Assembly: GCF_002846205.1 (NCBI RefSeq)
Contig: NZ_PHKV01000002.1
Location: 496,001 to 560,000, forward strand
Length of the DNA: 64,000 nucleotides
From: Xanthomonas prunicola
GTDB lineage: Bacteria; Pseudomonadota; Gammaproteobacteria; Xanthomonadales; Xanthomonadaceae
Direction: 5' to 3'
Below the pieces are notes generated by a model that saw only the letters and a program-made list of their open reading frames with translations, was not told the DNA's origin and did no database searches. The translations under genes were made by a program, and so were the position numbers. This document shows, one piece after another, positions 7,962-15,935 of the stretch. The first letter of the stretch is position 1. Each line of letters opens with the position of its first letter.

Positions 7962-8107
7962 GGGGACGGGCGAAGCCTTGTGCCGTTGTCATGACACGAG
8001 GGCTTGGCCTTGGCCCCGTCCCCTCACCCCCCGCTCCGCGCCCCGGCCCGCGCTTGCGGCGCGGGCGCTCCAAGGCACGCGCGCCAGTGGCGCGCAAGCC
8101 GTGCCTT
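7962..8107. repeat. Cluster of GC-rich hairpins between aceE and the galactanase gene
   Basis: The 516-bp gap between the two genes holds no convincing ORF but several inverted repeats. GGGGACGGG (7962-7970) pairs with CCCGTCCCC (8015-8023). GCCCGCGC/GCGCGGGC forms a perfect stem with a 5-nt loop (8046-8066). AAGGCACG/CGTGCCTT (8072-8107) encloses a second perfect stem CGCGCC/GGCGCG. Together they can terminate galactanase transcription, or they may be an intergenic repeat element of the genus. The aceE promoter must lie to the left of them. Confidence 0.5.
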
Positions 8108-8194
8108 CTCGTCCCGAGGGGAGAGGGGCTTTGATGCCGCACCGAGAGAGGGCGGGACGAACGGACGAAGGCCGAGCGATTGGACGCGTGCTGG

Positions 8195-9196
8195 TCAGAA
8201 CGCCTGCAACGCTTCGGTCAGTTGGCCGTTGTTGTTGACTGCGCCCATGGTGTAGCCCTGCCAGCCCGGGTAGGCGTTGGGTTCCCAATAAAACACGCCG
8301 AGGACGCGCGAACCGATGTTGCTGCTGCGGGTGAGCAGGTTGCTGAGCATGGCGCGGGTGGTGGCGGCTTGCTGCCAGTCCATGCCGACCTCGGAAATCA
8401 CCACATCGCTCCCGTAGCGCGTAATCATGTCGCGCATGTTGGTGTCCAGGCGATTGTTGTAATCCTGCCAGCTGCCGACGGGCGGGTAATGCGACATGCC
8501 GATGACGTCCCACTTGCCGCCGGCCGAGCGCAGGTTGTCGAAGAACCAGCGGAAGTTGGCGTTGTCGTAGCCATTGGCCAGATGCACGACAACCTTGGCA
8601 TTGGGATACACCGCCTTGGTGGCGTTGTAACCGCTGTTGATGAACTGGCCCAGCGTGGCGAAGTTGGGCGTCTTGCCCTCGTTCCACAACATGCCGCTGT
8701 TGATCTCGTTGCCCACCTGCACCCAGCTGACGGTGATGCCGTTGTCCTTGAGGTATTTGAGGATGCCCTGGGTGTGGCTGTAGACATCGGTATTGAGCTG
8801 GGCGACGGAGTGGCCCGCCCAGGCGGCTGGTTTGGTCTGTTTGCCGGGGTCGGCCCAGCTGTCGCTGTAATGGAAGTCGATCATGATGCGCATGCCCTGC
8901 GCGGCGGCGCGTTTGGCCTTGTCCAGGGTGTCGCGGCCATCGTTCCAACCGCCTGCAGGGTTGACCCACACGCGCAGGCGGATGGCGTTGCCGCCGACAT
9001 CCTTGAACAGCTTGATGAAGTCGGTGGTGTTGCCGGCTGCATCGCGAAACACCTGCGGTGGAGTGCTTGCGGCCTGCTGGTTGAGCCAGCTGACGTCTGC
9101 GCCTTTGGCGATGCCCTGCGCGCTGACGCCGGCGCTGCCCAGACACAGCAGCAATACGAGCAAGACGCGGTGGTAGTGCCTGCGAAAAATGGTCAT
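8195..9196 (-). CDS. Arabinogalactan endo-beta-1,4-galactanase, GH53
   Basis: The 333-residue protein has a signal peptide (MTIFRRHYHRVLLVLLLCLGSAGVSAQ) and a GH53 catalytic barrel. It cleaves beta-1,4-galactan side chains of pectin outside the cell. Conserved features are KGADVSWLNQ near the mature N-terminus, RLRVWVNP, MIDFHYSDSWADPGKQ, the acid/base Glu164 in QVGNEIN and the nucleophile Glu269 in ISEVGMDW. The length is normal for a single-domain enzyme without a carbohydrate-binding module. It stands alone between aceE and the T4SS effector pair, all on the minus strand, and probably belongs to the plant cell-wall-degrading repertoire. Confidence 0.95.
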   Translation of the reverse strand: MTIFRRHYHRVLLVLLLCLGSAGVSAQGIAKGADVSWLNQQAASTPPQVFRDAAGNTTDFIKLFKDVGGNAIRLRVWVNPAGGWNDGRDTLDKAKRAAAQGMRIMIDFHYSDSWADPGKQTKPAAWAGHSVAQLNTDVYSHTQGILKYLKDNGITVSWVQVGNEINSGMLWNEGKTPNFATLGQFINSGYNATKAVYPNAKVVVHLANGYDNANFRWFFDNLRSAGGKWDVIGMSHYPPVGSWQDYNNRLDTNMRDMITRYGSDVVISEVGMDWQQAATTRAMLSNLLTRSSNIGSRVLGVFYWEPNAYPGWQGYTMGAVNNNGQLTEALQAF

Positions 9197-9479
9197 GGAA
9201 CGCTCCCTTGATCGATGGATAACGCGCCGGATGGCGCCTTGCTTGATTCCCCTGCATTGCGTCGTGCGCGCGAGCGCGGCGTGGCAAGCGCTTGGCCGTG
9301 CCTCGCTGCAAACGGTGGCGATTCAAACACGGCAGTACAGCGCAGTTGAGGTCGCTATAGCTGCAAGCGACTTGCGGCATATCTGGACATAGGAAAACCT
9401 TACGTCCGTGCACGTCGTGCGGGCGGGTTGTTGTGCGGGTGCAGCAGCAACCCCGCTCTTCACTGCGCGAAAGAACGCA

Positions 9480-9503
9480 AAACGCCGGGCAAGCCCGGCG
9501 TTT
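9480..9503 (-). terminator. Intrinsic terminator after the lipase effector gene
   Basis: A perfect 11-bp stem AAACGCCGGGC/GCCCGGCGTTT with a 2-nt loop is followed on the minus strand by a T-rich stretch. It lies about 130 bp after the stop codon of the lipase gene. The rest of the 435-bp gap towards the galactanase gene contains only a small ATGCTC tandem repeat (9520-9540). Confidence 0.6.
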
Positions 9504-9631
9504 GCTGCAACGTTCGAAGATGCTCATGCTCATGCTCATGCGCAGGCGCAGGCTCGGCGCCTTGCGGCCATGCGCGCGTGGGCGATATGTCACTGCACCC
9601 AGACGCAACCGTTACACGATCCTGGCACCAC

Positions 9632-10957
9632 TCACCCCATGGCGCGTGCACCCTGCTGCTGTTGCTGGGTCTGCGACTGCTGCTGTTCCAGCGCGACCGA
9701 CTGGCGTGCTGCGTTTTCGGCAACACGCTGGCTGCTCTGCTCCAACGGGGTGTTCATTGCAGCCATGGTCTCGACACTTACACGCAACTGTGCCGGGTCG
9801 TCGACGCGACCTTGCACAGCGAAGGTCCGTGCGGCATCTGGGCTCATCATCACCGCATCGATGCGCTGACCGCCAGCGGCATGCATTTCCGATGCGAGCG
9901 AACCGGATAACTGTGCGCTGTGCTGATCCGGCGTGCGCCCTGCACGTGCATCCTGCGCATGCACGCCGCGCTGGGCATCCTGGAACAACGCATTGCCCAC
10001 ATGCCCCGGTTGATCGATCCGCAACGACGTGTGGTTGTTGCCATGCTCGCGCGCGTCGCGCCTGGCCGGCTCGCCCGGCGCAAGCTGGCCGCGGATGGCA
10101 TCGATGGCGTCTTGGCCCAGGCCCTTCGGCCCCCGACTCAACAAGGTGATCCCGGCGCGGATCCCGTCCAGATCGGATCGGTACTCGTTGATCATTCGCT
10201 TGTTTTGATCTGCGAGTTGACGCGCCTGCGGGTCATTGAGCGGGGATCGTTCATCCAAGAAGTTTTTGATGGTGTGCGAACCCAACGAATTGACCGCGGA
10301 GGCCACAGGTGAATCGGGAATCAGGAAATTCAATCTGCTGTTGCTGTAGCCCATGGCGCTGAGCGTTTCAATCTCGTCAGGTCTGGCATACACCCGAACC
10401 TCTCCGTAATGCGGAGATGCTGCACTCACCGGGTCAGCCGCCATGACATGGTTGACCACGCTGGTGCCACCTTCCGGAATGCGATACGCCAAGCTCGCTG
10501 CGCCGTAGGCGTTGAAGGTTTCCCCTTTCAGATCGAAGTGGTGCGCACTGATTTGCGCAAGCGCTCCGCCTAGCGAGTGACCAGTCACGGTGACCTCGGG
10601 AGCGTGCCCAGTGCGCTGTTCCTGCTTGGCCGCATAGCCAAGTGCACTTTTTGTCAGGGCTATCGCATCATCGGCCTGCGGGTTGATGCGCTGAAGCACC
10701 ATGGAGCCATCTGCCTGTAACGCGTCACGCAGAATTTCCTCGGTGCCCCGATGAGCGACGACGATATCTCCACCGCTAACGCGTTGATAGATCGTTCCCT
10801 GATACCCCGTCTTTCGATTGTTGACGTGTTCCAGAATTTCGTAGCTCTCGCCGCCAACATCCACTCGCTCACGGTCACCGGGGCCACGCTTACCGACCTT
10901 GTGATCGACGTAGCCCTCGTTAGAAAGGATGGCGTATTGCTGCGAGGTAGGCTTCAC
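9632..10957 (-). CDS. T4SS-secreted antibacterial lipase effector with XVIPCD
   Basis: The 441-residue protein has an N-terminal class 3 lipase domain with nucleophile Ser128 in GHSLGG. Asp175 and His228 are the likely other members of the triad. Residues from about 325 match the XVIPCD domain that targets effectors to the Xanthomonas killing T4SS through VirD4: GRTPDQHSAQLSGSLASEM, RIDAVMMSPDAARTFAVQG, TPLEQSSQ. A Gln-rich tail (LEQQQSQTQQQQQ) ends the protein, as in other such effectors. There is no Sec signal, consistent with T4SS export. The start overlaps the stop of the upstream lipoprotein gene (ATGA), so the two are translationally coupled. Predicted activity: phospholipid hydrolysis in a competitor bacterium. 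Confidence 0.88.
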   Translation of the reverse strand: MKPTSQQYAILSNEGYVDHKVGKRGPGDRERVDVGGESYEILEHVNNRKTGYQGTIYQRVSGGDIVVAHRGTEEILRDALQADGSMVLQRINPQADDAIALTKSALGYAAKQEQRTGHAPEVTVTGHSLGGALAQISAHHFDLKGETFNAYGAASLAYRIPEGGTSVVNHVMAADPVSAASPHYGEVRVYARPDEIETLSAMGYSNSRLNFLIPDSPVASAVNSLGSHTIKNFLDERSPLNDPQARQLADQNKRMINEYRSDLDGIRAGITLLSRGPKGLGQDAIDAIRGQLAPGEPARRDAREHGNNHTSLRIDQPGHVGNALFQDAQRGVHAQDARAGRTPDQHSAQLSGSLASEMHAAGGQRIDAVMMSPDAARTFAVQGRVDDPAQLRVSVETMAAMNTPLEQSSQRVAENAARQSVALEQQQSQTQQQQQGARAMG

Positions 10958-11652
10958 GGCGAAACCTCTTTAGCGACGAGCGTTACCGAGAATAATTGAT
11001 CGCGCAATTCCGGCTTGAAATCCGACGCCGAGGGCAAGCCATTATCGGCGTAGTCTGCGATATCTTCCTTGGGATAACCGCCCTTCCAGAAGTACAGAGT
11101 GACCGGCTTTCCTGCAATGACATCCTTGGTCTCGATGAATGGCAAAAATGCGGTTTCCTCTTTCTTTCCGCTGGCCTTCAGAGAAACACGTGCACCTGTC
11201 ATACCCCAATGACAGACCCCACGCCCGTAATAATCTTCATCGAGCATGAGATCAAGATAGATGACTCCTTGATATTCCTGCCCAGAGACCTTTTTCAGCA
11301 CAACAGGCTCGCTGCTCGTGATGCGCTGCCCAACGCCTATTTGAGGATGAATCTGGCCGCATTCGCTGTCGTTGCTGACGTCGTACTGCGCATACCCATT
11401 CACTGCCGCAAACGGACCCGGCGCCTTATCCAAGGTAAGCGTCAGCGCATAGGCCTTACGCGGGCTCGGATTCAACTTGGCAAGACCGCGGCCTCCGGCC
11501 TCGACGTCGGCTTCTGCGGTGGCCTCTGTGGCGGGGGAATGGGTCTGGGTCATGCTGGTCTCCGGGGAGTTACAGGCCGTAAACAAAAGGGCCAGCAGGC
11601 TTGGGGTCAGAATCTGGCGCAAGGCCGGCCTCCGTGGCAGGTGGGCGGCCAA
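10954..11652 (-). CDS. Lipoprotein, probable immunity protein for the T4SS lipase
   Basis: The 232-residue protein begins with a lipoprotein signal ending in LLFTAC (lipid-attached Cys27). A Thr/Glu/Ala-rich linker and a globular domain with several cysteines follow. Asn at +2 suggests outer-membrane sorting. Its stop codon overlaps the start of the lipase effector gene. Xanthomonas T4SS effectors are typically encoded with a periplasmic lipoprotein that neutralises the toxin in self and kin, and this gene fits that pattern in location, order and export signal. I see no enzymatic motif. The immunity role is inferred from the pairing, not shown by the sequence. Confidence 0.75.
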   Translation of the reverse strand: MAAHLPRRPALRQILTPSLLALLFTACNSPETSMTQTHSPATEATAEADVEAGGRGLAKLNPSPRKAYALTLTLDKAPGPFAAVNGYAQYDVSNDSECGQIHPQIGVGQRITSSEPVVLKKVSGQEYQGVIYLDLMLDEDYYGRGVCHWGMTGARVSLKASGKKEETAFLPFIETKDVIAGKPVTLYFWKGGYPKEDIADYADNGLPSASDFKPELRDQLFSVTLVAKEVSP

Positions 11653-11776
11653 TCTAGTTCGCGCGCGCTCGGCCGGTCAATCGAGGCCACGTGAGGATGA
11701 GCCTGCTATAGAAAGTTGTGCATGGCAGCGAAACTGCCATCATCAGACGCAGTTGCTGCCAGGGAGAGAGCGCGCC

Positions 11777-13786
11777 ATGCGCAACCGTTCGCGATCACTG
11801 CCGCAACAGACATCGGTCGCCGTGCGCATGCCCTGGCACCGCAGCTTGCGCATGCGCGTGCTGCTGGCGGCCACCGCCGTGCTGGTGGTGTTGCTGGCGG
11901 TGCTGGGAACGGTGTTCTACCTGGGCGCGCGCGCCGAGCTGGTGGAGGCGGCGCGCACCGAGGTGGATGGCTTGACCGAGCAGACCGCGCGCAGCCTGGC
12001 GGCGCTACTCGATTCGGTGCAGGTGAGCGGGCGCACGCTGGCGGCCAGCAGTAGCGCAGTGGGGTTGCAGCCGTTCAACCTGCGCGCGTTGCTGCTGGCC
12101 ACGCTCAGTGGCGACCCGGATATCGGTGCAGCGCGGCTGATCATCGAACCACGAACGCAAAAAGCCCGCGATACGGGGTTCGTCTGGTACGTGCATCGCA
12201 ACGGCACGCGCACCGTCGAAAAGTCGGCGGCGGAGTTGGGCTACGACTATCGCGCGATGCCGTGGTACCTGCGCACGCAGCGCGAAGGCCGCGCGTGGTG
12301 GTCCGAGCCGTACCTCAACACCAATGGCGGCAACGAGCTGTATACCAGTTACAACCTGCCGCTGCGGCGGCCGGGCGATGCGCCGGATGCGCCGCCGGTG
12401 GGCATGGTGAGCGTGGACCTGCCGCTGCAGCATCTGCGCGAGATCATCGACCAGCTGCCGCGCGATATCGGCATCCAGCCGATGCTGTTGTCGCCGGAAG
12501 GCATGCTGGTTTTCAGCCCCGACCCCGCGCTCAATCTGCATCATTCGTTGAATGCGTACGTGACCCGCTCGCGACCGGATCTGCGGCCGTTGCAACGCGC
12601 GGTCGTTGCTGGCCAGCCGATTTCGTTTACACATACCTCGCCCGACGGCGAGCGCTTTCTGACCCATAGCGCGGCGGTGGGGCGCAGCGGGTGGACCTTC
12701 GTGTTGTCGGCCTCGGAAGGCTATGTGCTGGCCGGTCTGAACTGGCTGGCGGCATGGGTGGCGCTGGCGGCACTGCTGGGTGCGGTGGTGTGGTGGTGGT
12801 TGATGCAGCGGATCACACGCACGTTGACGCGGCCGATCGAAGAACTGACCGATACCGCCGAGCATTTTCGTCGTGGCGAATTCGAATACCCGTTGCAGCA
12901 CATCGAACGCGACGACGAAGTGGGCGTGATGGCACGCGCGTTCGATAGCGCACGCGATGCGATCCGCCACCACATCGCGCAGATCGGCGAAATGACCGCC
13001 GCACGCGAGCGCATGCACAGCGAGCTGCAGATTGCGCGCGAGATACAGCAGGCAATGCTGCCTTCCGGGCGCACCTTCGACCGCGCCAGTTCGCATCTGG
13101 AAACCTGCGCGTGGCTGGAACCGGCCAAGGCGGTGGGCGGAGATTTCTACCATTTCGTCGAAACCGAACCGGGCTTGCTGTGGTTCGTGGTGGGCGATGT
13201 CTCCGACAAGGGCGTGCCGGCGGCGCTGTTCATGGCGCGCGCGGTGAGCGTGCTGGAAATTGCCGCGCGCCGGTACACGCGCCCGGACGCCATCCTGATT
13301 GCCGCTTCCACCCGACTGGCCGAAAACAACGAAACCTGCATGTTCGCCACCGTGCTGTGCGGCCTGATCAACGTGGTGAGCGGGGACTACTGGTTGGCCA
13401 GCGCCGGGCACGAGCCGCCGGTACTGATCGATATCGATGGCAGGGCGTACCCGTTGCCGCTGGAAACCGGTGCACCGCTGGGGATCGAACCGCAGGTGTC
13501 CTACCCGGTGCTGCAGGGCCGCATGAGCGCCGGGCAGACCTTGCTCGGCTACACCGATGGGGTGACCGAGGCGATGGACGAGCACGGCGCCAGCTACGGA
13601 TTGGAGCGGTTACAGGCGGCGCTGCACCCGCATCGCAGTGCAGCGTCGCAGTGCAAGGCGGTAATGGCCAACGTCGCCCGCTTCACCGGCACGGCCGATC
13701 CGTACGACGACATCACGCTGCTGGCGATTCGGCTGCGCCAGGAGCATGCTGGGCGAAATGTTGCCGGGGAGGCAACCACACCGTGA
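11777..13786 (+). CDS. Membrane sensor PP2C-type (SpoIIE/RsbU) phosphatase with HAMP
   Basis: This 669-residue inner-membrane protein has a first transmembrane helix near residues 25-50 and a periplasmic dCACHE-like sensor region to about 310. A second helix (WLAAWVALAALLGAVVWWWL), a HAMP domain, a short helical linker and a C-terminal SpoIIE phosphatase domain follow. Metal-binding acidic motifs are visible: GGDFYHF, VGDVSDKG, GYTDGVTEAMDE and DPYDDITLLAI. The ATG chosen follows AGGGAGAGAG; the frame is open 300 bp upstream but overlaps the divergent lipoprotein gene. By analogy with RsbU it should dephosphorylate the STAS protein encoded two genes downstream in response to an external ligand. 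Confidence 0.92.
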   Translation: MRNRSRSLPQQTSVAVRMPWHRSLRMRVLLAATAVLVVLLAVLGTVFYLGARAELVEAARTEVDGLTEQTARSLAALLDSVQVSGRTLAASSSAVGLQPFNLRALLLATLSGDPDIGAARLIIEPRTQKARDTGFVWYVHRNGTRTVEKSAAELGYDYRAMPWYLRTQREGRAWWSEPYLNTNGGNELYTSYNLPLRRPGDAPDAPPVGMVSVDLPLQHLREIIDQLPRDIGIQPMLLSPEGMLVFSPDPALNLHHSLNAYVTRSRPDLRPLQRAVVAGQPISFTHTSPDGERFLTHSAAVGRSGWTFVLSASEGYVLAGLNWLAAWVALAALLGAVVWWWLMQRITRTLTRPIEELTDTAEHFRRGEFEYPLQHIERDDEVGVMARAFDSARDAIRHHIAQIGEMTAARERMHSELQIAREIQQAMLPSGRTFDRASSHLETCAWLEPAKAVGGDFYHFVETEPGLLWFVVGDVSDKGVPAALFMARAVSVLEIAARRYTRPDAILIAASTRLAENNETCMFATVLCGLINVVSGDYWLASAGHEPPVLIDIDGRAYPLPLETGAPLGIEPQVSYPVLQGRMSAGQTLLGYTDGVTEAMDEHGASYGLERLQAALHPHRSAASQCKAVMANVARFTGTADPYDDITLLAIRLRQEHAGRNVAGEATTP

Positions 13787-14214
13787 TGCTTGAGCTTGCC
13801 ATCGCCCCGTCGCTGGACTATCTGGCCTATGTCACCGACACGCTGGAAGACTCGCTGATGCGCGAGGGCCTGGGCGAAGAGCGCATCGGCCAAGTGCGGC
13901 TGATCGTGGAGGAGCTCGGCTGCAACGCCCTCACCCACGGTCAGCCCGCGGAACAACCGTTACGACTACAACTGAAACTGGATCCGCAAGCGCTGGTGCT
14001 GGAGCTGCACGATCCCGGCAAGGCTTTTGACCCGCGCGCGATTCCTCTGCCAGACCTGAATGCCGAGCTCGATCAGCGTCCGATCGGCGGGCTGGGGTTA
14101 TTTTTGGTGCATCAGTTCGCCGATCACATCGACTACCGCCGCGATGGTGCATATAACGTGGTGCGCGTCACCCTGCTTCACCCGTATGCCCCTGTTCCCG
14201 AGGTTTTGTCATGA
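13786..14214 (+). CDS. RsbW-like anti-sigma/serine kinase (HATPase)
   Basis: The 142-residue protein is a GHKL ATPase of the RsbW/SpoIIAB type. The N-box is VEELGCNALTHG, the G1 box is HDPGKAFDP and the G2 region is GGLGLFLVHQFAD. Such proteins phosphorylate a STAS partner and, in some cases, bind a sigma factor. The ATG overlaps the stop of the upstream phosphatase gene (TGATG), and a GTG one codon earlier is also possible. Its own stop overlaps the STAS gene start. No sigma factor gene is adjacent, so the output target is not visible from this window. Confidence 0.9.
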   Translation: MLELAIAPSLDYLAYVTDTLEDSLMREGLGEERIGQVRLIVEELGCNALTHGQPAEQPLRLQLKLDPQALVLELHDPGKAFDPRAIPLPDLNAELDQRPIGGLGLFLVHQFADHIDYRRDGAYNVVRVTLLHPYAPVPEVLS

Positions 14215-14630
14215 CCACGCTTGCCATCCAGATCGACCCGCCGCAAGACACCCGTCAACGCGTCATCCTGACTGGGCGGCTGGACACCCACACCTACCAG
14301 GACCTGGACGCGGCGCTGTCGCCGTTGCTGGGAACCCTGATCACCACGCTGGTGCTGGATCTGAGCGCACTGGAATACATTTCCAGCGCCGGCATCCGCT
14401 GCATCTTCAAGGCACGCAAGGCGCTGGCCACGCGCCACGGGAAGGTGCTGGTGAGCAATCCGCAACCGCAGATCCGCAAGGTCTTCGATGTGGTGAAGGC
14501 GGTGCCATTAAGCGATGTGTTTGCCTCCACCGAAGAGCTGGACGCCTACTTGGCCGCGATGCAGCGCAAGGTCATCGAACAGAGCGCGCACAGCGATACG
14601 CCGATCGTGCCGCACTTCGAAGAAGCCTGA
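14211..14630 (+). CDS. STAS-domain anti-sigma factor antagonist (RsbV-like)
   Basis: The 139-residue protein consists of one STAS domain. The phosphorylatable serine lies in LEYISSAGIRCIFKARK (Ser58 or Ser59). It should be phosphorylated by the HATPase encoded just upstream and dephosphorylated by the SpoIIE-type phosphatase, forming a three-protein partner-switching module. The gene overlaps the HATPase gene by 4 bp (ATGA). The C-terminal 35 residues extend past the core STAS fold, with an acidic end. Confidence 0.9.
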   Translation: MTTLAIQIDPPQDTRQRVILTGRLDTHTYQDLDAALSPLLGTLITTLVLDLSALEYISSAGIRCIFKARKALATRHGKVLVSNPQPQIRKVFDVVKAVPLSDVFASTEELDAYLAAMQRKVIEQSAHSDTPIVPHFEEA

Positions 14631-14724
14631 GCGCCCCATCGCCTGCGCGCACATGTGGGGACATGTGTGCGTGGGTGCAGGCGCAATCCTGGTTAGGCTA
14701 TGACGCCCTGCCCTGCGTCTTGCG

Positions 14725-15072
14725 ATGGCTGCACTGATCATTTTCGATTTCGACGGCACGCTGGCCGATTCGTTCGGTTTTTTTCTGAGTACACAGCAGC
14801 TGCTCGCGGCGCAGCATGGCTTTCGTGCAGCGCAAGCGCATGAGGTGGACGATGCCCGTCGATTGAGCACGCGCGCGTTGCTCAAGCAGTCCGGTTTGCC
14901 CACCTGGCGAGTGCCGCTGGTAGCGGCCAACTTCATCCGGCTGATGCGCGCCGCACCGCCGGCGGCCTTGTTCCCTGGCATTGCGCAGACCCTCAGTGCG
15001 CTGCACGCCGGTGGCACCCGGCTCGCGGTGGTGTCGTCCAACTCGGTGGAGAACGTGCAACGCGCATTATGA
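14725..15072 (+). pseudogene. Truncated HAD-family phosphatase
   Basis: The N-terminal 115 residues of a HAD hydrolase are present. Motif I (IIFDFDGTLADS), a helical cap region and motif II (LAVVSSNS) are intact. The frame then ends at a TGA directly after ENVQRAL. Motifs III and IV (the Lys and the DD pair), expected about 60-80 residues later, are missing. I cannot find them in another frame before the GntR gene 65 bp downstream. Intact members are about 210-220 residues. The gene is most likely a deletion remnant. A short functional form is possible but would lack catalytic residues. Confidence 0.75.
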
Positions 15073-15137
15073 GAGAAGGGATCTAGGCGGCGCTCTGCGC
15101 CGTATGCCACATGCACTTGGACGCAGCGCGGCAACCA

Positions 15138-15857
15138 CTACACACCGCCCATCCGCGGCAACGGCGCCGGCACGTTCAACATCCCCCCTGACGCTACGTA
15201 TGCTGCCAAGGCCTGGCCCTGGCTCAGCAGGTGCCCGTGCATGGTGCGCTCGGCACCTTCGGCATCGCCGCGTCGCACGCAGTCCATCAGCGCGCGATGT
15301 TCTGCCAGCGATTGCGCCATGCGCCCGGGCGTCAACAACTGACGGCCACGATGCATCTTCAAGATGCGGTGCAGATCGTGCGTCACCCGGATCAACCACG
15401 GATTGCCGGCGTACTGCTGCACGGTTTCGTGGATCAGATAATTATTGCGGTAGTACTCGGCCACGTCGCCGGCCGTCGATGCGGCTTCCATCGCCGCATG
15501 CAGGTCTTCCAGCCGCTGCACGCAGGCCGCATCGATGCGCTTGACCGCGTCGTGCGCGCAACGGCCTTCCAGCATCGCCATTACCGGGAACAGCTGATTG
15601 AGGTCTTCCAGCGTCAGCCGCGTCACCCGACTGCCGCGGCCGGCATCCAGTTGCACCAGGCCTTCGGCAGCGAGCAGTTTGAGACTTTCGCGCAACGGCG
15701 TGCGGCTGATGCCGAGTTCCTCGGCCAGGGCTGGCTCGTCGATCCATTCGCCCGGCGGCAGCGCGTAGTCGTAGATCTTCTGACGCAGGCGCTCGGCCAC
15801 TTCCTCGTACAGCGGCACGCGCTTTTTGGAGGCGCGCGAATCAGGAGCGAGGGTCAT
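15138..15857 (-). CDS. GntR-family (FCD) transcriptional regulator, probable mdc regulator
   Basis: The 239-residue protein has a winged helix-turn-helix at about residues 15-80 (AEELGISRTPLRESLKLLAAEGLV) and an all-helical FCD ligand domain at about 90-220. The FCD domain contains the metal-binding-type residues D, H and H in the expected spacing (NNYLIHETVQ, EHRALMDCV). It is the last gene on the minus strand of the malonate decarboxylase cluster, 78 bp after the transporter gene. GntR-type regulators (for example MdcY) control mdc operons elsewhere, so malonate-responsive control is a reasonable inference. No separate promoter could be distinguished. Confidence 0.88.
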   Translation of the reverse strand: MTLAPDSRASKKRVPLYEEVAERLRQKIYDYALPPGEWIDEPALAEELGISRTPLRESLKLLAAEGLVQLDAGRGSRVTRLTLEDLNQLFPVMAMLEGRCAHDAVKRIDAACVQRLEDLHAAMEAASTAGDVAEYYRNNYLIHETVQQYAGNPWLIRVTHDLHRILKMHRGRQLLTPGRMAQSLAEHRALMDCVRRGDAEGAERTMHGHLLSQGQALAAYVASGGMLNVPAPLPRMGGV

Positions 15858-15935
15858 GGTGGGCAGGTCGTCGGCATGAGGGCGGGGCGCCCATTCTACG
15901 TGGGCGCCCCGCTACGCTGTTGCGTACGGAACGGA

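Noticed and set aside
9520..9552. ATGCTC tandem repeat followed by CGCAGG repeats, considered as a CRISPR-like or phase-variable tract
   Set aside because: It has only three to four short units without spacers and lies outside any coding sequence, so it is a simple microsatellite.
7989..9608. Long open frames on both strands across the GH53 gene
   Set aside because: They overlap the galactanase gene, are rich in Arg/Pro/His as expected of out-of-frame GC-rich DNA, and have no domain.
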